Positions 30,139 to 41,543 of a stretch of DNA of 64,000 nucleotides are shown here, piece after piece. Below the pieces are notes generated by a model, which was not told the DNA's origin, searched no databases, and was given only the letters and a program-made list of their open reading frames with translations. Made by a program: the position numbers and the translations under genes. The DNA is from Calendula officinalis (lineage: Eukaryota > Streptophyta > Magnoliopsida > Asterales > Asteraceae), in assembly GCA_963853835.1 (NCBI GenBank), contig OY970825.1, positions 82,731,942-82,795,941 on the forward strand, read 5' to 3'. Each line of letters begins with the position of its first letter. The first letter of the stretch is position 1.

Positions 30139-32637
30139 ATGATTTCATCAAGTAAGCATCTAATTATAACTTCATGGTCCAACTTTTTGATTTCTTCAGT
30201 TTCTATGTTTATTTATTTCGTCTATGGATTTGGTTATAGATTTGTGGTAATGCCGAAGTTTGTTGATGTTTACGAAGAACTGTAGTCTTAAATTGCTCAT
30301 AACATACATCTTATGGTCGAATTAGGTAGAATTTTAAGCTCAAAATCGATAGGGATTAGATGATTAGGTTTGACTACAAAAGTCAAAGTGAGTTTGTTGT
30401 TTGATTATTCAAATTAAGCTGTTGTTTCATCACTATCTAGTGTTCTGTCATTTATACTTTTACCTGTTACCTAAAAAATTAGAAACTGCAACAAATAATG
30501 AATACAATGAGAGATTTTTCATGTTTGTTTAAAGTTGTGTAATTCTCTGACTGATAAATATATTTTGCAGATTGCACCATCTTTACTTTATTTCTACTGT
30601 TTTTTGGGTGTTCTGCAAGAAGACTCTACCCACTTCCCAGTGAATGTGAAAAGACGAAACAGCCCTTACAAACTTTTCGCCCATTTAACGTTGCACATCG
30701 GGGTTCAAATGGGGAACTCCCAGAGGAAACTGGCCCTGCTTATTTGGTACATTTTATTTATATCATACTATATTATATACTTTTTATTTATTTATGAAAT
30801 AGTTTAGCATATTTATGAAATTTTGGTAATTAATTTCCTATAGAGAGCAATTGAAGAAGGAACAGATTTTATAGAAACAGATATATTAGTCAGCAAAGAT
30901 GGTGTGCTTATGTGTCACCATGATGTCACACTTGATGACACAACCGATATTGCAGAACACAAAGAATTTGCAGATCGAGTGAGAACTTATGAAGTTGAAC
31001 GAGCTAATATGACTGGATTTTTCATATGTATGCTTGATTTCCTTTGTTTTTAATTAAAAACATGAACAATTTTCGTAATCTTCTAAATGATGTGCTAATT
31101 ATTTGACTAATTTGCAGTTGATTTTACGTTGAAAGAGTTAAAAACTTTGAGAGCAAAGCAGAGGTATGCGTTCCGTGATCAACAATATAACGGTTAGTTC
31201 TCTTTTGAATTATAAGCTTTAGATTAAAATTATAAACTTTTTTATTATGATTATTTAGTGAGGAAATAATATGTTTCATACAAATATAACAGGAAAGTTT
31301 CCAATTATTACATTTGAAGAATACATTCAAATTGCGCTAAACGCATCAAGAGTAGTTGGAATATATCCAGAAATTAAAAATCCAATATTAATGAACCAAC
31401 ACGTGAGTTTGAATTATTATTATTATTTTCTCAAAATTATATAATCTTCATATATCAAAACAGTTACATCAATATCATAAATTAAACTTACATTTCAACA
31501 GGTAAAATGGCCAAAAGGCAAGAAATTTGAAGACGTTTTTGTTGAAATCCTTAAGAAATACGGATATAAAGGCTCGTATTTATCAAAAGAATGGCTAAAA
31601 CAACCGTGTTTCATTCAATCATTTGCTCCATCATCACTTGTTCATGTCCATAATCAAACTGATTTACCAAAAGTGTTCCTAATCGATGATGTGGATGTAA
31701 GAACACAAGATACAAATCAGGTAACAGAATCGAATTTGATTATTAAAATGACTCGTGAACTATTTTAAAAATGTTGAGAATTGAATTTTTTATTTTTATT
31801 TTAATTTGCAGTCGTATGCGGAAATTACTTCAGATAATTATTTTAATTATATTAAAGAATATGTTGTTGGAATTGGTCCATGGAAGGATACAATTGTTCC
31901 TGTAAAAGATAATTATCTTCAAACACCTACTGATCTTGTGGAAAGAGCACATGCACATAATCTGCAGGTATTGTTTTTAATATAGTTTGACTTTTTGGTC
32001 AACTGTATCAGTCTTAAAATCCAAATTTAAGTCGATTTCATCCCTAATAACCGAGACGAAATGATTCCCATTTTTAAAATGTTTAGATATTTCGTTGTGA
32101 TGGTGGAGATTTTCTTGAAACATTGTAAAACTCGAACTAAAACAAAGTTGAAAATTTCTCTGGTTGACCACAAAGGTCAAAGTTGACTTTTAATTATGAG
32201 GCCTTATGCAGTAGATACAGTTTGACTTTGAGATCAAACCATCAGTTTTCAAAAGCCAAATTAAAGTAGAATTCATCACTAAATAGTCGTAATTTTCTAG
32301 ATCTTTCACAAACTCTATATTAAAGCAGAGTCAGTTTTCTTTGTTTGACTTGAAAAGTCAAAATTAACAAATTTCACTATCTAACTTGCAGGTGCACCCA
32401 TACACATTTCGCAATGAAAACCAGTTTTTGCATTTCAATTTCTCTGAAGACCCTTACATGGAATATGATTACTGGATAAACACAATTGGAATTGATGGAC
32501 TTTTTACTGACTTTACTGGTAGTCTCCACCATTACCAACAGTGGACCTCTCGATCCCCTGAGGAAGTCGATGCAAACCAAATATTGCTAAAGGTTTCTAA
32601 AATTATTAGAAAGTTCGAATTTCCCATCAGAAATTAG
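30139..32637 (+). CDS. Secreted glycerophosphodiester phosphodiesterase, GDPD5/6-like
   Basis: Eight exons (30139-30151, 30571-30746, 30844-31027, 31118-31192, 31293-31402, 31502-31720, 31812-31967, 32392-32637) join to 392 codons. The first coding exon is only 13 bases. Residues 1-20 form a signal peptide (CTIFTLFLLFFGCSA). The GDPD barrel carries HRGSNGELPEET (His47, Arg48), FIETD (Glu74, Asp76) and HHD (His89), the metal-binding and catalytic set. Conserved TFEEYI, PEIKNP, QSFAP and GIDGLFTDF follow, the last placing the Asp/Phe motif near the C-terminus. The enzyme splits glycerophosphodiesters to glycerol-3-phosphate and an alcohol; homologues are induced by phosphate starvation and are apoplastic or vacuolar. 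The exact end is uncertain, because a possible donor precedes the last 17 codons. Confidence 0.92.
31968..32391. repeat. Imperfect tandem duplication in GDPD intron 7
   Basis: Two related units start at about 31983 (AGTTTGACTTTTTGGTCAAC) and about 32216 (AGTTTGACTTTGAGATCAAA). Both continue with CCAAATT(T)AA, TTCATC and TAATAACCG/AAATAGTCG. The period is about 233 bp. No coding capacity is seen. Confidence 0.55.
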
Positions 32638-32732
32638 CTTATATTTTAAGTACATTCATTGTATTTTTAGGTGTGTTTTCTCCAACAGCATTCATTAGTA
32701 AACAGATTAGTTTTTTGATTTTCCGTGTTTTC

Positions 32733-33118
32733 CAGTATTGTTTTCTTGATTAAAAAATTCACGGGATTTGTGAAATTACTGTTCTACCCTTGTGACCACA
32801 GGTGAAACTCTCTGGATTTCTAGTAAAAATAACAGTTTTTGATCTTCTTTCTTTTTCAGTAATGTTTTTCTTCATGAAAATTTCATGGGATTTGTTAAAT
32901 AACTGTTGTACCCTTGTAAAAATGTCAGTATTGTTTTCTTGATTATAAAAAATCACGGGAATTGTGAAATTACTGTTTTACCCTTGCAACCACAGGTGAA
33001 ACTGACTGGTTTTCTAGTAAAAATGTCAGTTTTTGATCTTCTTTCATTTCCAGTAATGTTTTTCTTCATGATAATTTCATGGGATTTTTGAAATTACAGT
33101 TCTGCCCTTGCTACCTCC
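32733..33118. repeat. 193-bp tandem repeat downstream of the GDPD gene
   Basis: CAGTATTGTTTTCTTGATT begins at 32733 and again at 32926, a period of 193 bp with long near-identical stretches (ACCACAGGTGAAACT, TTTCTAGTAAAAAT, CAGTTTTTGATCTTCTTTC). Each unit is itself two related halves: CAGTATTGTTTTCTTGAT...CACGGGATTTG against CAGTAATGTTTTTCTTCATG...CATGGGATTTG. There were thus two rounds of duplication. The array lies between the GDPD stop and the AHL gene. Confidence 0.8.
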
Positions 33119-33336
33119 ACAGGGTTGCATTTCTATATGGGTTTTTACTTTTTAGAATAATTGTTAGTTGAGAATTAGGAATTTAACAAGCATTAACTAA
33201 ATAAAAAAAACCTTTAAAGGGTTGGTGTTACTTAACAATCTCCTAATCTTTAGTCATTCTTTTGATTTTCCAACATTAATATATCGATAACAATCTCCTA
33301 CATAAACTCGAGTTTGAGTAAACCCGATATAGAAAC

Positions 33337-34032
33337 ATGGCTGGCGGTGGAGATCTTAGTGCAATTACATCAAAAACCGGTGAACAAGTAGTTAGGAGGC
33401 CACGTGGGCGGCCCGCGGGCTCCAAAAACAAGCCAAAACCGCCCATAATCATAACCCAAGAAAGTGCCAACACATTACGGGCCCACGCGATGGAGGTTAG
33501 CCCGGGGTGTGACATTGGTGAAAGCCTAGCCACCTTTGCTAGAAGGAAACAACAAGGAATTTGGGTGTTAAGTGCAACCGGTTCGGTTACCAATGTCATG
33601 TTGCGCCAACCGGCCCAGTCACCCGGCGCTAGTCCGGGTTCTGGGCCGGTAGTCACTCTTCACGGGCGGTTTGAGATTTTATCGCTGGTGGGTTCGGTAC
33701 TGCCGCCACCAGCTCCACCAGGTGTGGCTGGTCTAGCTATATATTTAGTGGGCCCACAAGGCCAGGTGGTGGGTGGTTCCATTGCTGGCCCACTTATGGC
33801 CTCTGGGCCCGTTGTGATCATGGCGGCTACTTTTATGAATGCCACTTTTGACAGGTTGCCGATTGATAAGGATGAAGCGGTTGTTGCAAATACTGCACAT
33901 GATCAACATCACAACCGTGTTATTGGTGTCTCGGATATGTATGGGGCCCCACAGAACTTTCTTTCCAACACCGCCCTCCCTCATCCTGAGATTTATACTT
34001 GGTCAACGGGTCGACCTTTATCCAAGACATGA
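33337..34032 (+). CDS. AT-hook motif nuclear-localized protein (AHL, clade A)
   Basis: An intronless 231-residue protein, as expected for clade-A AHL genes (AHL15-29 type), with clearly higher GC than its surroundings. Residues 20-36 (RRPRGRPAGSKNKPKPP) are a type-I AT hook with the RGR core that inserts in the minor groove of AT-rich DNA. Residues about 42-170 are a PPC/DUF296 domain: LRAHAMEVSPGCDI, FARRKQQGIWVLSATGSV, HGRFEILSLVGSVLP and GLAIYLVGPQGQVVGG, closing with GPVVIMAATFMNATFDRLP. PPC domains trimerise and recruit other factors. Family members repress hypocotyl elongation and affect flowering and senescence; the role of this copy is unknown. The C-terminal tail is short, so the protein is smaller than most Arabidopsis relatives. 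GRPAG replaces the common GRPPG. Confidence 0.93.
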   Translation: MAGGGDLSAITSKTGEQVVRRPRGRPAGSKNKPKPPIIITQESANTLRAHAMEVSPGCDIGESLATFARRKQQGIWVLSATGSVTNVMLRQPAQSPGASPGSGPVVTLHGRFEILSLVGSVLPPPAPPGVAGLAIYLVGPQGQVVGGSIAGPLMASGPVVIMAATFMNATFDRLPIDKDEAVVANTAHDQHHNRVIGVSDMYGAPQNFLSNTALPHPEIYTWSTGRPLSKT

Positions 34033-35144
34033 GTATTTGTTTTACAAATTACTAAATACAAAATGGTGCCAAAATCTAGATATTCAAAAGTATAAGTTAG
34101 TAAAAACCACAAAAAATATTTTCCAAATTGTATTTCTGTAAGAAAGTAAACGTAGATTGACAACATGAAACTAGGTGTTAGAAACTTATGTTTACAAATT
34201 CGACACTTAGCATTGTACGAGACCATATTGTGACGACGTTTGATGTATTAAATTGTGATGTTTAACGTTTGATGTATTACGTTATATTCGTGAAAATGAA
34301 GAAAATATGGTCATAGAATCTTACGCAGTAAATTAAACGGTACAGTTAAATTATTCAATGGAGTATATTTTACCGATCCATAAAACATGAAAATAATATA
34401 TGGTGTTAACCTAGTGGTAATAAAGGCTCTCGAATAACTTTCTAAATGTCACAGTTCGGTCTCACTATGGGTAAATATTTACCAGATAATCAGTGTCAAG
34501 TTCGAAACGGTCACGGCAGCAACTTATCGCGTATATCATGACAAGCATAAGCTCGACCACGAGACCATTATAAAAAGGAATCTATTTATACAAAAACACA
34601 TGCAAAAGACTTTGCAACAATTTTCTCTACTTATGAGAGCACTTTTTGATTTCGAATAACAAATATTCACTTGTGAACTATAATAAAAAGAGGTAATTAA
34701 TAGTAAGGGTGTTTATGAAAATAAGAAATGATTTATAGTCTAACAGTATAAATGTATTGAAATATATTCTTCATTAGCATTTGGTTATGAAATCAAGTTA
34801 TTCTGTGTATAATATGATGTAGATTTATGAGTAATTTAAAAGAAGTATGTTTTTTTTTATGTTAAAAAACTAGTAAGTGGTGGTGTATGGGAGTGTATTT
34901 GAGGATGACTTGTTGATTTATTGGTTTGTCTAGAAAATCAATAAGTTAAAATGATTTTTGAATAAGTAATAAATAACTTTTGGGAAAACGTTAAAACAAC
35001 TTTAAAAGGGAGATTTCAAAATTCATTTTTCAAAACCAAAAACATTTTTAATCAATAAGTTATTTTTCCAGAGTTGTTTTCTAGATAGTCCATGTTTTTT
35101 ATAAAATTTCAAGGAATAGATCTTAGTCAATTGATCAAAATGGT

Positions 35145-35400
35145 CAAGATCAATCTCTTAGCCACTGACACTTCCATCCTCCGCCGACCACCGCCGGCCG
35201 CCTCCGTCCGCCTCGTCCATCCACCGTCTCCGACCGCGGGCACCCGCCGGCGGCGGTGGTGGCTGACAGTGGTGGTGGTGGTATTGATGTATTGAAACAT
35301 ATGTGATTCACTAAAAACAGGGGTTCCAAGATACAGACAAGCATATTACTTCGAATAACATGTGTTTCAAGTCACCACCGCCGGCCATCACCACCGGTTC
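35145..35400. repeat. CCGCCG-rich repeat, relative of 2960-3290
   Basis: It begins with ATGGTCAAGATCAATCTC and is followed by CCGCCGACCACCGCCGGCC, GGGCACCCGCCGGCGGCGG, CATATGTGATTCAC and later CACCACCGCCGGCC. The opening words and composition match the block at 2960-3290, although the palindromes are mostly lost here. Confidence 0.5.
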
Positions 35401-36563
35401 GGTTCTTTATCAGGTAATTTCGGTCTGGACCGATTTGTACCTTCTAAATGAGATTAAAAATCTCTTTGGTATTAATAACAGAATCTGTTTAAATTTCCTT
35501 ATCTAACAATTTGGATAAATAATCTTTGGTATTAACAACATATTTGTGTTTGAATTTGTTACTGAACACATACAATAGTTGACAATGTGACGTAATATTG
35601 CAAAAGAAACAATGTATTTCACGTAATATTATGGATTTCACACGTAATATTATGGATTTCACATAATATTACCTCTGATTGAGAAAAGGTGTCGTACAGG
35701 GTTATGGGGTTATGCGAAACCGACAGTCGTATTAACATTACGTAAAAGATACATTGTTGGGTTTCGATTTTGGGCCAAAAAACACTAACGGTCCTACTCG
35801 ATCCCAGTCGGTTCATTCGGTTTTTACCCGAACGGACTTGAATTCTTTGGTTTTCATAAATTCAGGACCGTGGACCGGACCGTCGAGTGCGGTTCAGTCA
35901 CGGTTCGGTTCGGATCCTTCGGTCCCGGTCGGTCCCGGTCGGTTCCAGTTACACAAGGATAGTATCTCGGAAGGATGACCTAAACGTGGCATATGGGTTG
36001 TGTCGTGTCAAGATCTTAAACGTGTTGAGACCCCTAACCCCAAACCCAACACGTTTAATAAACGGGTTCAAAATGTAGACCGAGACCCGAAACGGTTAAT
36101 TTCGTGTCAACCCGACCAACCTGTTTAACCCGCATAGCGATTGAACATAATAAAAATCCAACAAAAATATAAATAAAAATTCAAAAAAAAAACGTAATAA
36201 AAATCCAACAAAAACATAATATAATTAGATATTAAGCCCAATACGAGATAAGAGTTCAGTATTTTCTACTACAATTACTAAGTTATAATATTTACATATA
36301 GTATATTTAATAATATAAATTTGATTTAAGGATATACATACTTAAACGGGTGATTTGGGTTATCTTCGAGTTGAAAATATTGACACTAACCCAACCCGTT
36401 TAACTTTCGTGTCGTGCCGAGTCAACCCGTTTACTTAAACGTGTCGAAACCTTTAACCCAAACCACTAATTTCGTGTCGGGTTCATGTCGAGTTGTCGTG
36501 TCGTCTCTTATTTTGCCAGGTCTAGGACGGCCGTCAAAATTGATTGTTAAGTTGGATCATGTG

Positions 36564-36790
36564 CATGGGTGTCTTTGAGGAGGTGTGGTCGCACGCTCAT
36601 GTTTTATAGGGGCCCATTATTTCTATATATATCATATATATATGTTTAATTTTAAAAAACTTAAAAACTAAAAGAAAATGAATTAGAAAGTTTAATTTTT
36701 ATATAGATTTTATATTTAGGGGCTCATTTTTATCTATTCTAAGTGCTTCAAAATTTCAATTTCAAACACATCCTGGACGTGCACAACATA
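36564..36790. mobile_element. MITE-like repeat, copy 1 of a two-copy family
   Basis: The left end GGGTGTCTTTGAGGAGGTG is identical to the left end of the repeat at 50143-50352. Both continue with CGCAC...GTTTTA(T/C)AGGG(G/T)CC, an AT-rich centre and a GGGG(G/C)C downstream block. The right end here is degraded. The better copy suggests GGGCGTCTCCAAG-type terminal repeats, possibly PIF/Harbinger. Confidence 0.5.
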
Positions 36791-36975
36791 TGGGGCTAGA
36801 TGAGTCATAAGTCTTTTCTTATGTACACCTATTTAAGGGGTGTTTGGGAGAGCTTATTAATGGTACTTATAAGATTTTAAGCTTATTTAAGTTTAATATG
36901 CTTTTGTAAGTGTTTGAAAGAGCTTATAAACTTATGCTTATAAGTTTATTTAAGGGCTTTTAAATAAGCTCTTTT

Positions 36976-37115
36976 GAGAGAGATTATCAGTAGTAACTGC
37001 ACAACTTCGTAGAACAGTGGTATTTCACGTTTGAGCAACATCAGTAATAATTCACCAGTATTACTTGCAGCATCAGTAATGACTTCACCAGTATTACTTG
37101 CAGCATCAGTAATGA
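36976..37115. repeat. Direct repeat with CAGTAAT/CCAGTATTAC words
   Basis: Two adjacent 33-bp units (AGTAATGACTTCACCAGTAT plus TACTTGCAGCATC) follow ATCAGTAGTAACTGC. The words resemble the ACCAGTAGTA motif of the copia elements, so this may be a small LTR fragment of the same kind. Confidence 0.4.
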
Positions 37116-37563
37116 CTTGATTATATCCCAACAGGATCCCTCGTGTCTCTTTAGTCTTTACCTCTCCGTCTTTCATTCTGGATCTAATATTTCAAAACCC
37201 TTATGGTTCGGACTGCTGGTTTGGGCATTTTCGGACTGCCATATATTTTAACCGTTGGTGTTAGGGTAGTCGTGTTGTTGATTTGTTTTAAACAAAGTAA
37301 CAAACAATTTAAGACATTAAGTTACATGAAGTCACATATCAAAATTTTAGTTGGATATATAAGTCAGGCTAACCATACGTATTTCAAACGCAAATTACAA
37401 CTAATTAATCTCTACATAATTAGGGAAGAACCGCCACCAAAAAGATATTACAGAACTCCATAATCTCCCAATTTGAGAAGTGGAAACAAAATCCAAAATC
37501 TAAGCTTGTCTTTTAGATATCATCCTGAATAGAACACGAAAATCACGCAAACAAAAAAACCCA

Positions 37564-40500
37564 TCAAACCAACATAACCATAACTCCTGTAGCCACAAAA
37601 GCCAAGAGACCAAAAACGTCGGTGTGTTGATGTAGCGGTACCCCACCATGGCTAACATCTGTATCCATGCTGGATGCAGATGGACCCAACCCGCCCATTC
37701 CACCGCCAGTATTTGATGGGTTGTTTCCAAATGAAGAAGTGGGGTTGGAACCCGGTGAATGTGTGTTGGTTGATGTTGATGTTGACCCACCCGTACCACT
37801 GCCAATATTATTTTTTGTTACAAGTAGACATAATTAATTTCTACTTAATCGCATGTTTTATAACGCACTAAGTAATAGTTTCAATTTATCTATAACATGA
37901 ATGATATGTTTTAGGTAATAGGTGATGATTTTTACACCACATCTTGTAAGGTATCTACCACAATAAGTGCATCATATAGTTGTACACTACACGGAAACAT
38001 TTGTACAGTGTGATATAGGCATCAAAATTTGTGATACATAAATTAATTTCTGTAGTAGGTGATATCTATACCATCAAAATTTATTTACACATTATAACTT
38101 ATGTACAATTTATTTTAAAATTTATATAGTATGGTGCGTGAATAAATATTTATACACATCTCTTTGATCATAATAGGTATTTTATGTAAAAATAACTTTT
38201 TTTTATCTCAAATAGTGAAATAGGTATTTGGGCCTAATCCAACGGCTAAGATTGTGAGTATATATGTGGTTGTGGTAGCAACATGGTACAGGGCCTACTG
38301 CTGACGCTTTCGATACGGACAATTTATTGGGCAGAGCCATGTTTACCTTCACAGTTCTCACCACCATTTGACCGTACAATAATATACACTATACAAATCA
38401 ATGCATGTGGGACACGTAAATCTTTTCACCTAAAACATTTAAAACAATCAATATTTTTTACTTTTCTTATTTGTTTTAGGGAATATGGTGTTTTTTAAGA
38501 TTTTTAAAGTGAATTTGTTGTTGATGTTAACAGTTAATTTATTAAAAAGTTTAAAAGGTATTTTCGATATAAGGGTTTCTGCGGTGTAGTCAAGCTTATG
38601 CTCATAATGTACGCGACCTAACTATTGTTGTAGCTATTTTCAAACTTTCCCCTAGCCCATTTGGTAAATATTTACCCCTAGCCCATTTGATAAGTATTTA
38701 CCCAAGAATAGATAAAACTTATGACCTCTAATATGTTATTCAGAAGTTGTTACAACGCCACATTATTTTTTTATTTGACGTACAGAAATTTGATAAGAGA
38801 ACATACCTGGCGGAAGTATGATATGTACACCCATTTGAACCTGTTAAAATACCAAAAAGGTCAGAAAACAATTTTAGTGCTAAAAAGGTAAAGTAACTAA
38901 TTAATTACAATAATTATATTATATAGATTAAAATCTTAGTACTCCCTCCGTCCCTAAATAAAGTTCTCATTTCACCTTCAAGTTTTATCCCTAAATAAAG
39001 TTCTCATTTCTAAAACTTAAGGGACCCACTTAATATAATAATATTATTACCAATACTTTCACCACTAACTATCTCTTAAAACACTTTCTCTCTCCAATCA
39101 AACCTTATATTTTATTCAAAAGTAATACCAAATACCCCACCACTAACTATCTCCTAAAATATTGTGCCCAACACAAATGAGAACTTTATTTAGGGACGGA
39201 GGGAGTATTCTGTATTTGGTTCACTGAGTCTTCTATTACTTTAACATAATATTCTAATTTGTTATATTTTTAATAGTAGTAAAAGATGTAGTCATGTTTA
39301 AAGTCCTAAAAAAGTACTCCTCCGTCCCACAAAAAACTTCCCATTTGAGTTTTGCACAAGTTTTAAGGTGATAGTTAGTAGTGGGGTCATTAGTAATAAT
39401 TTTGATTAAAATATAAGATTGGTTTAGAGAGAGAAAGATAGTTAGTGGATAGTAAGTGGTGGGGTCCTTAATAATAATATTATATTATTATGTGGAGCCC
39501 ATCAAATGTATGAAATGGGAAGTTTTTTATGGGACAAAAATTTAGGGTGAAATTAGAAGTTTTTTGTGGGACGGAGGGAGTATTTTGTTTGTATATAACT
39601 AAAACATGTTTATAGACATGGGGAGTGTGAAGACTGACTTGGATCGGTGGTTGTAACCATTGCTGCACCCTTGAAATTACAAGACTCAGCGGTTTGACCC
39701 TTGTTTTGAAAGTAACTATTAACCGCATAGTTACAGTGGTCCATAACCGTATCCGGGTTGTAACACTTCCCACCTTGGTGTGTTTGGGTGCAGTCTGCCC
39801 CATTTCCACATGCAAAGTCTATTGCTTCTTGTAGCACTTTGTCTTGTCCACCTTTTTTACACACGCACCATGTTGCACCTTCACAAAAATACACACATTA
39901 ATTTAAATAAATACATTAATTTAAAATGGAAAGTTTAAATACAAGTAAAAAAGTTCCTTTATTTTATGAAAATAGTTACAAATATTAATATTTTTTTTAT
40001 TGAGGCATCTCCAATCATAAACTCTATCTAAGTCACTATATCTCTATATTTAGTGGACTCATTAACTCTAAATAAAACTTCAATTCCAACCACCATAAAT
40101 TCTATTCATCCCTTTAAAACTAGTGGGACCCATAACAATTATATTTTTAATTAACTAGTGGATGGATTGTTGGCTGACAAGAGTAGAAGCCTTTTTATTA
40201 AAAGGAATGAAAATCAATTAAATAGAAAAAATATTAGATAATTAAAAAGAAGTGGTGGGATCCATTGATAGAGTGGGTATTCTCTAACTTCAAATATAGA
40301 GTGAGCTTTTCTGTCACTCTATATTTAGAGTGAGAAATAGAGGTAGGTTGGAGGAGAAAAAACTTGAAATATGAAGATAAAGGGAATGATAGAGGTTGGT
40401 TGGAAATGCTCTGAGGAGTGATAGGTATCCAAGCATTACTACAACATTGTTATAGGGTTTTTATACTATATAAAATTAATCCCAAAATCACCCTACGAAA

Positions 40501-40767
40501 TATTCAAAAAGAAGCTCATTAGTATTCTAAAAATTGTTGAAATTAGTAAATTAATGTACTAATATAGTAAAAACTGCATGCTACAATACCAAAAAAAGCT
40601 ACAAATGTTACGAATTTTTTTGTAAGTTCGGTAATATTTGTGAGGCCCCTAGAAAATTGAGACTCTTAAAAAGGGGAGTATTTTAGGGAAAATGAAAATA
40701 AAAACAAATGATTACTTGAATGAGCGGCCATGGAGAAGATGAGTATAGAAACAAGTAAAGCAGCCAT
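37564..40767 (-). CDS. Plasmodesmata callose-binding protein-like (X8/CBM43, GPI-type)
   Basis: Four minus-strand exons (40767-40716, 39878-39639, 38840-38807, 37798-37564) join in frame to 186 residues. Exon 1 is a signal peptide (MAALLVSILIFSMAAHS). Exon 2 is the X8 domain: WCVCKKG, LQEAIDFACGNGADC, GKCYNPDTVMDHCNYAVNSYF and CNFKGAAMVTTTDPS. Its cysteines form the X8 disulphide pattern, which binds beta-1,3-glucan (callose). Exon 3 is a 34-base microexon (SNGCTYHTSA). Exon 4 is a Ser/Thr/Gly/Asn-rich linker with a hydrophobic tail (FGLLAFVATGVMVMLV), a GPI-anchor signal. PDCBs sit at plasmodesmal necks and limit cell-to-cell flow; this location is inferred. Intron 2 contains two Stowaway MITEs and intron 1 another MITE-like repeat. 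Confidence 0.88.
38942..39205. mobile_element. Stowaway MITE in PDCB intron, copy 1
   Basis: Ends are CTCCCTCCGTCCCTAAATA and TATTTAGGGACGGAGGGAG, with TA on both sides (38940-38941 and 39206-39207). 264 bp, non-coding, well preserved. Confidence 0.9.
39317..39580. mobile_element. Stowaway MITE in PDCB intron, copy 2 (different family)
   Basis: Ends are CTCCTCCGTCCCACAAAAAA and TTTTTTGTGGGACGGAGGGAG-like, with TA on both sides (39315-39316 and 39581-39582). The interior matches the degraded copy at 29459-29723, and it lies only 110 bp from the other intronic MITE. Confidence 0.9.
40003..40418. repeat. MITE-like repeat in PDCB intron 1
   Basis: The left end GAGGCATCTCCAATCATAAA is matched in inverse by TTGGTTGGAAATGCTCTGAG on the right. 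In between are inverted ACTCTATATTTAGAGTGAG segments. GCATCTCCAA-type ends are common in plant PIF/Harbinger-like MITEs. The target duplication was not resolved. Confidence 0.5.
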
Positions 40768-41155
40768 TGATGACCAGATGAACAAGAGTTTAAGCTACTT
40801 GGAGAAGGTGAAGTTAGATAGAGAATCTAGAGAGAGAGAGATCAGGGGTGGAGTGAACTTTTTTTTTTGTATGATTTAATAAGGTTTTATTTTAGTTATC
40901 GAGACCATAAAAAGTTAGGTACTACGTGTGCTATATTTTATAAAGGTTTTTTTTTTCAAGAGGGTTGAGCTAAATTGTTTGTGGTGCATTAATATTTCAC
41001 ATTTAAAATTTTAAATATCACTTTACTCGTTACTAAAATATCACTCATTTACAAAATACTTCAAAAAAATACCTCAAAAACCTCACCCTCTCACGTCAAA
41101 TTCACAAGTGGAGTCACTTAGACGCTCAACGCGCCAAATTTATGGTGCCACATAG

Positions 41156-41191
41156 GCTGGTTTTGGTTTTGGTTTTGGTTTTGGTTTTGGC
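41156..41191 (+). repeat. GGTTTT hexanucleotide microsatellite
   Basis: Six tandem copies of GGTTTT (five perfect plus a variant end). On the minus strand it would encode alternating Lys-Pro, but no gene context supports translation. Confidence 0.85.
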
Positions 41192-41216
41192 GGTGATGAC
41201 ACCGAATCCTCTAATA

Positions 41217-41528
41217 CTTCCTCCGTTTCAAAATAAGTGATACACTTTCTATTTTGGGGTGTTTCAAAATAAGTGATACACTTTGAAAACTTACCATATT
41301 TGGTAAAAGGTAGTGGGGACCACACCTACTAACTATTTCCTTTAATAAAATGAAAAAACACATGTACCCTTATTTTTACTTTTAAAAATCATTAAATTCA
41401 TTTTATTCAATATATGTGGGACCGATCATCCACTAACTATCAAATTTATCTAATTAACTTACATTATCATATTTTATCTCAAAAACCGTGAACTCTAATT
41501 TATATCACTTATTTTGAAACGGAGGAAG
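41217..41528. mobile_element. Stowaway-like MITE, family 2
   Basis: Ends are CTTCCTCCGTTTCAAAATAA and TTATTTTGAAACGGAGGAAG with TA on both sides (41215-41216 and 41529-41530). The interior is collinear with the degraded copy at 15386-15685. Confidence 0.85.
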
Positions 41529-41543
41529 TATACAAAATGTTCT

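Larger units (their letters stand above)
34033..37563. other. Intergenic region between AHL and PDCB genes
   Basis: No gene seen. Contents in order: a possible SINE-like fragment (about 34396-34565); AT-rich DNA; a CCGCCG-rich block (35150-35400) related to 2960-3290; a CGGTTCGG-rich block (35810-35955); an ACCCGTTTAACCCG-rich block (36000-36500), hAT-like by its subterminal repeats; a MITE (36564-36790); a TIR-like GGGGTGTTTGGGAGAGCTTA segment (36835-36975, matched by AAATAAGCTCTTTTGAGAG); and a CAGTAATGACTTCACCAGT direct repeat (36980-37115). Confidence 0.5.

Noticed and set aside
33276..33984. Minus-strand frames across the AHL gene
   Set aside because: GC-rich single-exon genes commonly leave the opposite strand open. 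The plus strand has the complete AT-hook and PPC domain.
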